DNA of 64,000 nucleotides, from positions 992,001 through 1,056,000 of the forward strand of contig OW285187.1 of assembly GCA_935421135.1 (NCBI GenBank), written 5' to 3'. The notes beneath the pieces were generated by a model. The model worked only from the letters and a program-made list of their open reading frames with translations. It searched no databases and was not told the DNA's origin. Source of the DNA: Bugulina stolonifera. Its lineage: Eukaryota > Bryozoa > Gymnolaemata > Cheilostomatida > Bugulidae. Of the stretch, positions 1 through 15,654 are shown one piece after another (position 1 is the stretch's first letter; the number at the start of each line of letters is the position of its first letter). Both the position numbers and the translations under genes were made by a program.

Positions 1-3936
<3,936 letters not shown>

Positions 3937-4470
3937 GCTAGGAGAAGCAAAACCTTTGAAAATATACACAAAAGGTTAGCTATTCGCCTAGTTACATGTA
4001 GATTCAATGACGGTCATTGGTCACGTAGAAGCGGTCATTGGTCAAGTAGAAGCATGGCTCTAATGATACTTGTATAAGAGTAGGCTTCTTACTCAACTCC
4101 AGGGTGCAGTAATTCCATTGTAGATGAGTTCCTTATAATCATAATTGATAACATGCATGTACTTACATCGACTTATATAAAGAATGACATAACGGTAGAC
4201 TGCCTAAATGGGCGCAAGGAATATGCCTCAATTTTTCGACACGGTTTAACAGTAGGCCAACGTGTTTGTAGTTTACCATCCCAATAGGTAGGGAGGGCAT
4301 TTGGGTTTATAGCAGGTATTATAAGCAATCCAGTGGTATATCAGCTTGGTCCTGCATCGTACAGGGGAGAAAACTGTTGTAGAAACAGTTGCCAGTTGTT
4401 GTAATTGATCTGGGCTTATTTCTAGACTGTGATCAGGTCTGGACTGCCATCTCCGGTCGGGTTATTATCT

Positions 4471-4700
4471 CATCATAGGATGCACAGAGAGCAGGATGGG
4501 CTTCTTCTTTTGAGAGAATCTTCAGCAGAAGCTCAACCCGAAAGTTCTTACGCCTCACATCGAGCTGTTAGATTTGAAGATGTTGCTCCTCCCTTTAAAC
4601 CAAAGATCATCCTTACTCCTTGGTTTTGCACCGCCTCTAGTGCCTCAATTTCTTGATTTGTTGAAGGGTCTCATGCACAGGAAGCATATCCTAGATGAGG
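4471..4700 (-). pseudogene. Decayed LINE-like reverse transcriptase C-terminal fragment
   Basis: On the minus strand one frame reads IEALEAVQNQGVRMIFGLK before a stop. A neighbouring frame continues with VRRKNFRVELLLKILS. This order, a Gln-rich LExxQNQ..R.I.G segment followed by a basic RRK..R..LLLK segment, resembles the region just after the reverse transcriptase domain of non-LTR retrotransposons. Stops and a frameshift show it is dead. The family cannot be named from this fragment. Confidence 0.45.
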
Positions 4701-5084
4701 AAGGCACAGTCATTTGAGAAGGATTTGCTCGTTCTGGTGCCCAGTAGAGAGCTTTTCTGATCATTACAATTTGTTCTCTGGGATTACAGATATCGTCTGC
4801 AATGTGATTGCTGCATTTCAAATCTGTAACATTGTGTCCCCCGTTACTATTAAATATATAATACTATTAATACTACACTATTAATACTTTACTATACTAT
4901 TTATAATTAATACTGATACTATAAATTTACTAAACTATATGACCAGCTTCAATGGTAGTGCCAATATTGAATATAATATTACTACACATATAGACTAGTT
5001 GCCATAATTGCATAACATACATGCCCAGCTACCCCTTGGCATGGTCTTTCCTTTCATGCATTGGAATGTCTACTAAAACTAAAG

Positions 5085-5330
5085 AAAAAGAGTGATGTTT
5101 TGGAAGATTGGAAATTTTTGAAGTTGTCTCCCACTTGACTTGCAAGTAGACAAGTCGACTTGGTTAAACTTGCATGATGGCTGACCTGTCTTGAGACAGC
5201 ACTGACTTGACTTGGACTTTAGAAATGACTTTACTTGTTGAAGTCCCACTTTGACTCAACTCTGGAAAAAATGTGAGTGTTTTTAGCCCAACTTTAACGA
5301 CTCAACTTGGATTGAGTTGAGTGTCCAATA
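5085..5330. repeat. Degenerate ACTTG-rich low-complexity stretch
   Basis: Loose, unphased repeats of ACTTG/GACTTG (for example CACTTGACTTGCAAG and CTGACTTGACTTGGAC). No coding frame. It may be an old decayed minisatellite. Confidence 0.5.
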
Positions 5331-5514
5331 TGTAGTCTCGTTAATATGTTTACATAGTAATTGCGCATTCTGGCTATGATTGACCGATATATGCCCTTGA
5401 TAAATCATTGACCTTAGTCAGAAACTAGTTTTCTCATAAACATTTCTCGCGGTAGGTCCAAGCGACACACGTTCATATTGTGATTGTGTATATTTTAAGC
5501 TAGATTGTGTTTGT

Positions 5515-6240
5515 GTCCAAAGCAAAAATAATAATAATTTAATAAAATAACACATATACATGTATATAATAGTATGCTATAATAATGTTAACTAGTTATT
5601 ATAGGGAGATAACATATTTTTCATAGTCAGACCAACTCTTGAGTTTGCTTGTTAGATATCGTATACATATACACTAGCTAGAAAAATTTAAATTACAATT
5701 ACAATAAATTTATTATAAATTAAAGAAGTATTAGTATTAGTATAAGTATAGTAAAAAAGTAATAGTTATTAGTATAGAAATAAAAATACTTATACTAATA
5801 AAATATAATTTGATTTAATAATAATTGATACTTGTAATATATAATAATAATTAAGCAAGGATTTTAATTGGAATATTTATACCTAACTTTATTTTATAAG
5901 ATGTAAAGTTAAAGTAATATATATATGCTATTAAATAGTAATTTGCACAATATGATAATGAGTGAATATCCAATATGAATATGAATATATTACTATTAAC
6001 TGTAAATATAATAATAATTGTAATATATTGTTGTGGACATATATATTCTTAGCAATTATCCCTTATTTAGTATCATTTATCCATTATATATTCACGATTT
6101 GTATAACGGCAGCAATCAAGACAATTAGTTCCTTTTTATATATATTATATTTTATCGTCGTACATAGTAATGAGCACACAACTCCTCTTACTGACACGGA
6201 GCATTATAATTACACGGCATAGTCCATTTCGCAATATTGT
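5515..6240. other. Very AT-rich intergenic stretch
   Basis: Dominated by ATA/TAT/AAT runs with few G or C bases. An apparent open frame at 5962-6222 is a composition effect. No gene seen. Confidence 0.6.
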
Positions 6241-6318
6241 ATTAATTAAGTACTTCCGACGGCTAGTATTTCATCACTATTATTCATTAACTGCCGTTAT
6301 GGTGCAATCCTTTTTATG

Positions 6319-6395
6319 ATTGGTCTCCGGCCTTCCGTTGGAGACACTTCTTTTTCTTATTGGTTCGTCTACAACCAAACCTTTAGTATATAAGG
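6319..6395 (+). promoter_or_regulatory. Candidate TATA/CCAAT promoter, possibly of the C7orf25 homologue
   Basis: Two inverted CCAAT boxes (ATTGG at 6319 and 6359) lie 40 bp apart, followed 24 bp later by a canonical TATA box, TATATAAGG at 6387. Transcription would start near 6415-6425. A donor-like CATAG|GTATGC occurs at 6528/6529, and an acceptor TTTATTGTTTTAG ends at 8153, nine bases before the ATG of the next gene. This suggests a non-coding first exon of roughly 6420-6528. It could instead be a solo LTR or the promoter of an unrelated element. Confidence 0.4.
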
Positions 6396-6528
6396 CGTGC
6401 AATTTTAACTACTTATCAGTCTTCTATACACTGCTGTATTTTATACTCTTATACCTTTTTGCTGGAACATTAAATATACTCTGATTACGCTACCAAGAAT
6501 ACTGGAGTTCTGCTGTTTAAGCACATAG

Positions 6529-8153
6529 GTATGCATTTACAATAATACTTACACGGGAGCCGTTGCCGAAGTGTTCATACAACTCTAGGGAGTTGTCGAG
6601 GGACACGGAGGGAGACTATCCTTGCTGAAATCCATTACAATATATCAATATATAATCTAGTTTATACAAATGTTTGTATAAAAGTAAGATTAGACAATAG
6701 ATATAGTGCTCTACACTAGCTATAATTAGTAATTATCTGGTAGTGGAGCTAATAATAATTAATAATATCAATATACATGTATATATAATGACAAATATAT
6801 ATATATATTCTCCCCACCACAACGAGCCATGGGCCCTTCAGCATCCCACTGCTCTCACCAATGTTGTGGATTTGTCCAACCATGTGTGTGGACTGATTGC
6901 TGCTATACATGCGTTAAAGCTTCCTTTATTGGGGTTGCTGAGATGGCCATGATGGTAGCAACTTCAGACACATGCTAGGCGCAGTGCCGGAGGCTGGAGG
7001 TTCGGAACCACATTCCTCCCAGGAAAAAGTCCACGAAGTTATTATCATCACCATGAAATGTTACCTATTTAGATTTCACTCCAAGTCAGTTTGTTTCAGT
7101 TTGGAGAGTTTCCCTAGTTTTGGTAAATTTAACTTGTGTTAGTGATGTAACTAATAACAATAAATATATTTGTTGAGTGTTGTAATAGCTACCGCCTCTC
7201 TCTGCTTGGACTAGGTGGAGAATTTTTGATTGCTAAAAACCAGATGTTTGTGATGGGGCGATTAAATTAGGGAAGAGGGATGGGGGCACCAAAGCAAATA
7301 TAAAATTGTAATCGAGAGGACAACTTCCATGTCATCTGAGTTTGACGAAGAATCATTCTGCTTCTGTACTAATCCAATCGCCTCCCAGGAGGCTTTACAG
7401 TGCCCGATTCAATTTCAACAAATATGAGCTGACCAGTGCTAACTCAATAACGAGACAGAAGTCATAGGCAAGCCAGGGATCAGTGCAAAGACAACCTGTA
7501 AACCCGGTCTTTGTGTTTGCGCTAAGAAATGAACTCCCAGCAAGAAGACCAATTTTTTTTATTTAAAACTGATTTATGTCTAGTCTAGGGTTAATCTAAT
7601 GATGGAAAATAATGTAGAATATATAGAAATATTTCTTCCTGTCTTTTTAGTAGCAAATGCACAAAGCTTGCTACAAGTGCTTCAGAGAATGACTTCAAGT
7701 TTAGTGTGGCTAACAGGATGCTGACATTAAGCACTGCTGCTACTCCTGCCCTGTTAATCGGTGTGTGCCTGTAAACCCTTGTAAGCTTCTCAACCATCAT
7801 AGTGCCCTCTGTGAATTGAAAGTATAACTTAGATAGGCTTATATGTGACCTCAACAAAGGTTACTCACTTTACTTCATTTACTAATCAGCATAGTACACT
7901 ACCCTTCCCTTGCTTAGTATGATTACACCACTGATAACTATTAATAGCTGGCTACTATTACATTGTTTACATATTATTAGTATCGATATGTAGATGCTAA
8001 CTTGCCACCATACGGTCTATCATGATAACATGATATTAACAATTATCACTTAGTCATTATAATAACGCTGTCTTGTGGTTGTGGTTTTTTTCAAACGAGT
8101 ATAGAGGTATTACTCAATTGAAGAATTCACTCCTCACAGTTTTATTGTTTTAG
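6529..8153 (+). other. Probable 5' UTR intron or intergenic DNA upstream of the C7orf25 homologue
   Basis: Bounded by a donor-like GTATGC and a good polypyrimidine acceptor, if the leader exon above is real. It has no array. On the minus strand, 7800-7591 holds an ATG-initiated 69-residue open frame (MMVEKLTRVY...) of non-repetitive composition that I do not recognise. Confidence 0.35.
7591..7800 (-). CDS. Unrecognised 69-residue open frame, doubtful
   Basis: The frame starts at two adjacent ATGs (7800-7795) and ends at a stop at 7591. The predicted peptide has balanced composition, with a hydrophobic stretch near VLNVSILLATLNL and a QEEIFLYIL tail. I recognise no family. No splice evidence, paralogue or promoter supports it, so it may be chance or part of an old mobile element. 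Confidence 0.18.
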   Translation of the reverse strand: MMVEKLTRVYRHTPINRAGVAAVLNVSILLATLNLKSFSEALVASFVHLLLKRQEEIFLYILHYFPSLD

Positions 8154-8162
8154 CTGATCGTG

Positions 8163-8840
8163 ATGAATGAATTGGATAAAGCCGAGAAACTCCTCGCTGA
8201 GACTGTGCTACTCTCAAAAACTAACAACGATTTATCCCGAGTTTGTCAAAAGTTATCAAGAAAAATTAAATCAGATGTTCAGTTCTTGCAGAGACACAGA
8301 TCAGAATCTGGTGGAGGCCTAGTTGATGTTAAGAAGCATGAACTAACTAGCAGTAACATACCATATCTATCCGGTGTACTTAGTGTTGTCAAGGAGTCTG
8401 AAGGCGTACAGGATGTGATATGTGACATGAGAAAATACGGAATTATTGTAGATGTCGTCTGCGATAACGGAAAGACGTGGAAGAAGATAATTGCACGAAA
8501 TCCGCAATCTCTGCACTTGATTTGGGCAGGCAAGGGACAATATGGATCAAAGGACGTTGTCAAAAAGGCCGAGAAATATTTGAACTCTGCAAAGAAGCAC
8601 AGTGAAATCTCACCCCCTAAAGTTGTGTGCGTATTCTGTAATGGGGTAACTATAGACATGGCTGAAACTCTGGAATCCCAGGGTATAGTAGTGGAGGGAG
8701 ATAGAGTAGATGTTTCACAGGAAGTGATGGATAAACTGGTCGGCGTGTTTGCTGATTCATCAGATGACAGCGAGTATGAAGACTTTGGGCAACCAATCAG
8801 AATAGTGGAAGTAGCTGTGGCCCCTCCCTCTTCTCTCCAG
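8163..8840 (+). CDS. C7orf25: C7orf25 homologue, coding exon 1
   Basis: Begins at ATG 8163 and ends CTCCAG|GTATGT in phase 0, giving 226 codons. Encodes the N-terminal half, including GKTWKKIIARN and IWAGKGQYG, the most conserved segment of the family, and the serine/aspartate-rich linker. Confidence 0.9.
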
Positions 8841-9775
8841 GTATGTCCTGTATATTTCAGTGTCTAGCACACATACAGCACACATACAGCACACATACCT
8901 CTGTTGTCCTGTACAATATCCAGCTGTACCTTACCTTTACTCATTATAATAACCCTATTGGCTCAATCGTATCCCAGCTTCCTTTCTATCGTACATGAAA
9001 AGTTGGTGCAGATATACAACTATATACCTATAGTGAGGTTTAAGGAGTATGAAGCTGTGCGATGGTGTGAGTTAGACCAGCTATTAGTTACTTGGGGGTT
9101 GTCCTCTCTCCCCCTACACTTGTCACTACAGTGTACGTGTAGCTATTCTGGTGTTGATGTGTTGTGTCACATGGTGTACTGTAACTGTACTGTGTACTGC
9201 TGTAGATTAACCAAACTGTATGTGCAGAAGAGCTGAGGCTATTACAGAGGATAGCAGATATGCCATCGGATACGAAGGTATTTCTTGACATCACCACAAT
9301 GCTGGTTTATATCTCAGACGTCTGCAACGGAGGTTGTGACTTTGACTTCTCCGAGAAAGTGTTGGCTGAGCAAGCGGCTGCTGAGAGACTTGGTTCTGCT
9401 CTTGGCAGCATACTTCCTAAAATGAAAGAGAGGCTACTGGTGACGTGTCAGTCAGCCATTGATGACTACTGGGGTATAGTGAGGGTGATGGCCGGAGAAC
9501 AAGAGAATATTAGAGCCAAGGAGCTGAGCGAGAGACTGACTGTTGTACCTGACACAATGTCTTCTAGGTTCTCCTCTCTCACTGCCAGTGGGCAGATCAA
9601 GGAGAGGTCAAAGGTCATATTTGGCACTGCTGACTTACTCAAGTGTGAGATAATGACATCTAATGAAGGGTTTGTGAGGGCGGCAGCCGCACAGGATATT
9701 CATATACCTGCCATTTTACATCAACCACGAGCACTCAGTGAACAGAAGAAGGTTTTGAGTAAACACTCTACATAG
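8163..9775 (+). CDS. C7orf25: C7orf25/UPF0415 family protein (gene level)
   Basis: Two exons (8163-8840 and 9248-9775) give a 401-residue protein close in length to human C7orf25 (about 421). Matching landmarks in order: an N-terminal helix with LDKAEKLLAE, SRKIKSDVQFLQ, DVVCDNGKTWKKIIARN, IWAGKGQYG, a short acidic DSSDDSEYED linker, then FLDITTMLVYISDVCNGGC, AEQAAAERL, IFGTADLLK, MTSNEGFVRAA and ILHQPRAL. The family is conserved in animals and other eukaryotes, but I know of no established molecular function. The ATG at 8163 lies nine bases after a good acceptor, hinting at a leader intron. The last codons and the stop coincide with the first unit of a minisatellite. Confidence 0.9.
8841..9247 (+). 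other. C7orf25 homologue intron
   Basis: Donor GTATGT and acceptor GGCTATTACAG. Contains three short copies of CACACATACAG just after the donor. A frame open across part of it has no similarity to the family. An alternative acceptor at GCAGAAGAG|CTG (ending 9235) would also keep the frame. Confidence 0.7.
9248..9775 (+). CDS. C7orf25: C7orf25 homologue, coding exon 2
   Basis: Starts phase 0 after TTACAG| and runs 175 codons to TAG at 9773-9775. Encodes LDITTMLVYISD, CDFDFSEKVLAEQ, VVPDTMSSRF, FGTADLLKC, SNEGFVRAAAA and LHQPRALSEQKK. The last residues (VLSKHST) and the stop are read from sequence that repeats downstream as GTAAACACTCTACATAG, so the C-terminal tail has been remodelled by the array. 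Confidence 0.88.
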   Translation, partial: RIADMPSDTKVFLDITTMLVYISDVCNGGCDFDFSEKVLAEQAAAERLGSALGSILPKMKERLLVTCQSAIDDYWGIVRVMAGEQENIRAKELSERLTVVPDTMSSRFSSLTASGQIKERSKVIFGTADLLKCEIMTSNEGFVRAAAAQDIHIPAILHQPRALSEQKKVLSKHST

Positions 9776-10128
9776 CACAACACTGTAGTAAACACTCTAC
9801 ATAGCACAACACTGTAGTAAACACTCTACATAGCACAACACTGTAGTGAACACTCTACATAGTACAACGCTGTAGTAAACACTCTACGTAGTACAACCAT
9901 GGGCACTAATAAGCTATTGATCATAATTAGAAGTTGTCCTCTCACAATTTCTCTTCCTTTTCCTCTTCAAAAAAAAGAGGAAGAGAAATTGGGAGAGGAC
10001 AACTTCTAATTATGATCAATAGCTTATTAGTGCCCATGAGTACAACACTGTAGTAAACACTGTACATAGTACAGCGCTGCAGTTAAACACTGTACATAGT
10101 ACAACACTGTAGTAAACACTCTACATAA
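9757..10128. repeat. 29-bp minisatellite overlapping the C7orf25 stop codon
   Basis: Tandem copies of GTAAACACTCTACATAGCAC plus AACACTGTA. The first copy supplies the final codons and TAG stop of the gene. About five copies precede and about three follow a palindromic insertion at 9898-10038. Confidence 0.88.
9898..10038. mobile_element. 141-bp palindromic MITE/foldback element with 8-bp target duplication
   Basis: Terminal inverted repeats of roughly 60 bases begin CATGGGCACTAATAAGCTAT and end with its reverse complement, closing on a short A/T-rich loop near 9968-9978. The element interrupts a minisatellite and is flanked by AGTACAAC on both sides (9890-9897 and 10039-10046), an 8-bp duplication seen once in uninterrupted units. 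It has no coding capacity. Eight-base duplications are typical of hAT and some other transposases, but the ends do not let me assign a family. Confidence 0.8.
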
Positions 10129-10343
10129 GATAACTCTATGATGATGTAATATCTACCTTTTCTCTCTTGAGTTCACCACCAGTAGTAGCTTACTACAGTG
10201 TGTTCTGACGCTCATGTGGGGTTAGGAATTGTTTTCTCTTGGCAATTGGCTTGTCAATTTGCACTCAGTAATTTATTTTGAAATATATTGGTTCAAGTAA
10301 CTTAAATTAAATGGGATTATTTTGAACATTCTAGTATAAACTA

Positions 10344-10520
10344 CCTTATTCCCCTATTCCCCTATTCCCCTATTCCCCTATTCCCTTATTCCCCTATTCC
10401 CCTATTCCCCTATTCCCTATTCCCTTATTCCCCTATTCCCCTATTCCCTTATTCCCCTATTCCCTTATTCCCCTATTCCCCTTATCTCCTATTCCCCTGT
10501 TCCCTTATTCCCCCATCCCT
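10344..10520. repeat. Short CCCCTATT-type tandem repeat
   Basis: About 20 copies of an 8-9-base unit (CCCCTATT, with CCCTTATT variants). It is C-rich on the plus strand and G-rich on the minus strand. Confidence 0.9.
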
Positions 10521-11889
10521 CTGCACTATTACATTCTGTTACCTAGTAGTAATAGGGAAGGTGTATCTGGTGTGATGTGTAGGGTAATACCTGTAACTAC
10601 ATGAATTTGTATTTGTGTTATACACAAGTCATGTACTTTTGAGCTACATATACATATGTAGCACTCACTACTATGTCTTATATGTGGATAATGGCCTAGT
10701 TCTTCGCCAAAATCAGGAACAGACAGGACAGAACTAGAGCTGTAGGATAGATATAATATTGATAATATAGACACCTCACACTCAGTGTCATAGCACCTGT
10801 ACATTATGGTCACTCTTATAATATACTACTGTGCCTGTCTTATAGTACAGATAGCGTATCGATTCTAGAGAAAGTAAAATACAATTTATCAGTCCTAAGT
10901 GCTGATGGCTTGCCTCAAGTGCTATTATATTCATATATTATGTATCGTGTGAGAATTGTTATGTAATAATTATTGTTGGTAATAGTTTGTCTAGCTGCCA
11001 GCTGATTGTATTGGCTGATAATACTGACACTTTACAGCTCATGTCACACTCCACTCTGTAATTGAAAGAATTTCAGCTACAATGTACATTATATTTGCAC
11101 GTGCCAGTGAATTGGTCTTGTTAGGTAGAGTAATGACGTTATATACAATATATAGGACCTATAACATTACCAACAGTGTTCAGCATGTCCTTCATCACCA
11201 TTCAACAGTTGAGTAGGAAAGGAGAGCATATCACCACATGCCTGCAAACCTACCTACAGTCAAACACCAATCACTATTACACCTAGACAATGGTTGCTTC
11301 AAAACCGTGCAGTAAAGATGTAGGAGGAGACAACTCCTATTTTATTAGACTGAAAGCTGTTGCTATGACAACGCAGTGTTGATTGTTGACCTTTGTCTCA
11401 GCTGAAACAAGCAAGCAAACAACTCTTCCTCACCATATTTAGCCTGTGTTCAATAAGTTCTTCAAACCAGTGTGGGACGGTTATTCACTTTCCTTACATT
11501 GTACAGGTAGGTATCTAGGAGTGAAGCATGGGGACACACTACAGTTTTCAATTACTGTAGTTTTCTATGGACTCTGTAGCCTGGTTTAATTAAGATGAGG
11601 GAGGGGCCGGGTTCCTCACAGGCCACAGCCCACTGCAACTACAACCACTGTCCGAGTCCTTACCATGAGCTCAAGAGGTTGAAACCTTTACTAGGGTTCC
11701 TTAGCAGACAGTTGTACTTATTACCTATATGATGTAATAGTGCTCTGCATGGACTAAAGGCAGCATGTGTTACATCTACAGTGGCATCAGCTGTGCTGTA
11801 CAGATGCTGCCTCTGTGCTCACTTCTCATTGATCTTGCGGCAGGTGTAGGTAAAGTTTTGATAAGGTAAGTTAATATGATAGCCCTATA
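10521..11889. other. Intergenic DNA without recognised gene
   Basis: No supported coding frame on either strand. Several pyrimidine-AG and GTAAGT-like sites occur, but none frames a coherent exon. Confidence 0.5.
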
Positions 11890-12095
11890 TGCTCCTCTGC
11901 AGATTTCTATGCTCCTCTGCAGATTTCTGTGCTCCTCTGCAGATTTCTGTGCTCCTCTGCAGATTGCTGTGCTCCTCTGCAGGTTGCTGTGCTCCTCTGC
12001 AGATTTCTGTGCTCCTCTGCAGATTTCTGTGCTTCCCTGCAGATTTCTGTGCTCCTCTGCAGATTTCTGTGCTCCTCTGCAGATTTCTGTGCTCC
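11890..12095. repeat. 20-bp array of acceptor-like units, 10 copies
   Basis: Unit TGCTCCTCTGCAGATTTCTG, nearly perfect. Each copy holds a pyrimidine tract ending CTGCAG, so the array is ten consecutive 3'-splice-site-like sequences on the plus strand. No exon after it could be confirmed. Open frames across it in several registers are repeat artefacts. Confidence 0.9.
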
Positions 12096-12565
12096 ATGGT
12101 GTAACATTGATTTAGGTTTATAAACTTTATTCATGTCTATTATAGATTTGTTATAATAGGATAACCTCTCTGGCTACCAGGTCTAGCAATACAATTATAA
12201 ATATACAATGTACAATGTTTGGCTAACATTGGCAACTATTAGCATGTATAATACATGTCTCTGCTGTGTAATACAATATATTCCACATACACAAGCAGAG
12301 TAGCCCTAAATTGTTTACTGCTTACTAATTAGTGAATATTATACAGTAGGCCTACATGTATAATCGTGTATAATCATGTACATGTATATGTATATGTAGA
12401 TGTATAATCATGTATAAACCATGGTCAAAGAGTTCTATAAGACCATAGTATACACTCTTATATCACCCAACATACATCTATGTAAAGAGATAAATTATCA
12501 TTCCACCCTCCCTGATATTATGTAATAGATAGTTTTATAGCCCTCTCACAATACAATTATTGCAG

Positions 12566-12640
12566 GATTATATTTCTAGTGACACAGACAGTCATGCCAG
12601 CACTTGAAGAGGAAAGTGATATTCTAATACAAGTATAACA
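12566..12640 (+). other. Candidate non-coding exon at the head of the 38-bp array
   Basis: Preceded by CAATTATTGCAG| (a good acceptor) and followed by ACA|GTAAGT (a consensus donor), 75 bases apart. Frames 1 and 3 carry stops. The second frame is open from ATTATATTTCTAGTG to a TAA two bases before the donor. It could be a 5' UTR exon, for instance of PDE4. The array downstream repeats its donor, as happens at proven exons in this window. No transcript evidence is available. Confidence 0.3.
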
Positions 12641-15351
12641 GTAAGTTATATTCTACTATATTATATACAATTATAACAGTAAGTTATATTCTACTATATT
12701 ATATACAAGTATAGCAGTAAGTTACATTCTACTATATTATATACAAGTATAACAGTAAGTTATATTCTACTATATTATATACAAGTATAACAGTAAGTTA
12801 TATTCTACTATATTATATACAAGTATAACAGTAAGTTATATTCTACTATATTATATGCGAGTATAACAGTAAGTTATATTCTACTATATTATATACGAGT
12901 ATAACAGTAAGTTATATTCTACTATATTATATGCGAGTATAACAGTAAGTTATATTCTACTATATTATATACAAGTATAACAGTAAGTTATATTCTACTA
13001 TATTATATACGAGTATAACAGTAAGTTATATTCTACTATATTATATACGAGTATAACAGTAAGTTATATTCTACTATATTATATACAAGTATAACAGTAA
13101 GTTATATTCTACTATATTATATACGAGTATAACAGTAAGTTATATTCTACTATATTATATACAAGTATAACAGTAAGTTATATTCTACTATATTATATAC
13201 AAGTATAACAGTAAGTTATATTCTACTATATTATATGCGAGTATAACAGTAAGTTATATTCTACTATATTATATACGAGTATAACAGTAAGTTATATTCT
13301 ACTATATTATATGCGAGTATAACAGTAAGTTATATTCTACTATATTATATACAAGTATAACAGTAAGTTATATTCTACTATATTATATACGAGTATAACA
13401 GTAAGTTATATTCTACTATATTATATACGAGTATAACAGTAAGTTATATTCTACTATATTATATACAAGTATAACAGTAAGTTATATTCTACTATATTAT
13501 ATACGAGTATAACAGTAAGTTATATTCTACTATATTATATACAAGTATAACAGTAAGTTATATTCTACTATATTATATACAAGTATAACAGTAAGTTATA
13601 TTCTACTATATTATATACAAGTATAACAGTAAGTTATATTCTACTATATTATATACAAGTATAACAGTAAGTTATATTCTACTATATTATATACGAGTAT
13701 AACAGTAAGTTATATTCTACTATATTATATACAAGTATAACAGTAAGTTATATTCTACTATATTATATACGAGCATAACAGTAAGTTATATTCTACTATA
13801 TTATATACAAGTATAACAGTAAGTTATATTCTACTATATTATATACAAGTATAACAGTAAGTTATATTCTACTATATTATATACGAGCATAACAGTAAGT
13901 TATATTCTACTATATAACAGTAAGTTATATTCTACTATATTATATACAAGTATAACAGTAAGTTACATTCTACTATATTATATACAAGTATAACAGTAAG
14001 TTATATTCTACTATATTATATACAAGTATAACAGTAAGTTATATTCTACTATATTATATACGAGTATAACAGTAAGTTATATTCTACTATATTATATACG
14101 AGTATAACAGTAAGTTATATTCTACTATATTATATAAGAGTATAACAGTAAGTTATATTCTACTATATTATATACGAGTATAACAGTAAGTTATATTCTA
14201 CTATATTATATACAAGTATAACAGTAAGTTATATTCTACTATATTATATACGAGTATAACAGTAAGTTATATTCTACTATATTATATACAAGTATAACAG
14301 TAAGTTATATTCTACTATATTATATACAAGTATAACAGTAAGTTATATTCTACTATATTATATACAAGTATAACAGTAAGTTATATTCTACTATATTATA
14401 TACAAGTATAACAGTAAGTTATATTCTACTATATTATATACAAGTATAACAGTAAGTTATATTCTACTATATTATATACAAGTATAACAGTAAGTTATAT
14501 TCTACTATATTATATACAAGTATAACAGTAAGTTATATTCTACTATATTATATAAAAGTATAACAGTAAGTTATATTCTACTATATTATATACAAGTATA
14601 ACAGTAAGTTATATTCTACTATATTATATACAAGTATAACAGTAAGTTATATTCTACTATATTATATACAAGTATAACAGTAAGTTATATTCTACTATAT
14701 TATATACAAGTATAACAGTAAGTTATATTCTACTATATTATATACAAGTATAACAGTAAGTTATATTCTACTATATTATATACGAGTATAACAGTAAGTT
14801 ATATTCTACTATATTATATACAAGTATAACAGTAAGTTATATTCTACTATATTATATACAAGTATAACAGTAAGTTATATTCTACTATATTATATACAAG
14901 TATAACAGTAAGTTATATTCTACTATATTATATACAAGTATAGCAGTAAGTTATATTCTACTATATTATATACAAGTATAACAGTAAGTTATATTCTACT
15001 ATATTATATACAAGTATAACAGTAAGTTATATTCTACTATATTATATACAAGTATAACAGTAAGTTATATTCTACTATATTATATACAAGTATAACAGTA
15101 AGTTATATACTACTATATTATATACAAGTATAACAGTAAGTTATATTCTACTATATTATATACAAGTATAACAGTAAGTTATATTCTACTATATTATATA
15201 CAAGTATAACAGTAAGTTATATTCTACTATATTATATACGAGTATAACAGTAAGTTATATTCTACTATATTATATACAAGTATAACAGTAAGTTATATTC
15301 TACTATATTATATACAAGTATAACAGTAAGTTATATTCTACTATATTATAT
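12632..15351. repeat. 38-bp minisatellite, ~71 copies, each with GTAAGT
   Basis: Unit TATAACAGTAAGTTATATTC plus TACTATATTATATACAAG. Variants at one block (ACAAG, ACGAG, GCGAG) recur in the same order about 380 bases apart (from 12849 and from 13229), showing a ten-unit higher-order duplication. One unit near 13905 is truncated. Every full unit contains a consensus 5' splice site, A|GTAAGT. Confidence 0.93.
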
Positions 15352-15654
15352 GTACATTGAGATGTCTTATCTGAAAGCTTGTATATAAGTTCATCAGTAA
15401 TAATCAGTTGACTAGTAGCTCTGTATATCTCCTTATACACTCCTTATGTAGGCAATACACCACTTAGCCAAGCTCTTAGAGATGGTATAGTGCTATTATA
15501 TTAATTGTATCATCATTTTGACACACCAGCAGTTGAAAAGTTGATAGTCACTTCCTTTAGCCAGTGAGTTGTAGCATAATTATAGTAACTTTTATATAAA
15601 CGCACCAAATATTGTATAGCACATGTATGTGAAGATATAGCGCATAGCACATAG

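Noticed and set aside
3937..3969. Earlier start for TFB1M (upstream extension in frame)
   Set aside because: The upstream codons include no ATG, only GTG, and the alignment with animal TFB1M begins at the ATG at 3936.
4429..4656. Plus-strand 75-codon open frame
   Set aside because: The minus strand of the same segment resembles a decayed LINE reverse transcriptase, which explains the sequence better.
6540..7020. tRNA-like or SINE-like sequences (GGTTCGGAACC near 6997)
   Set aside because: I could not fold a cloverleaf or find both A and B boxes at proper spacing.
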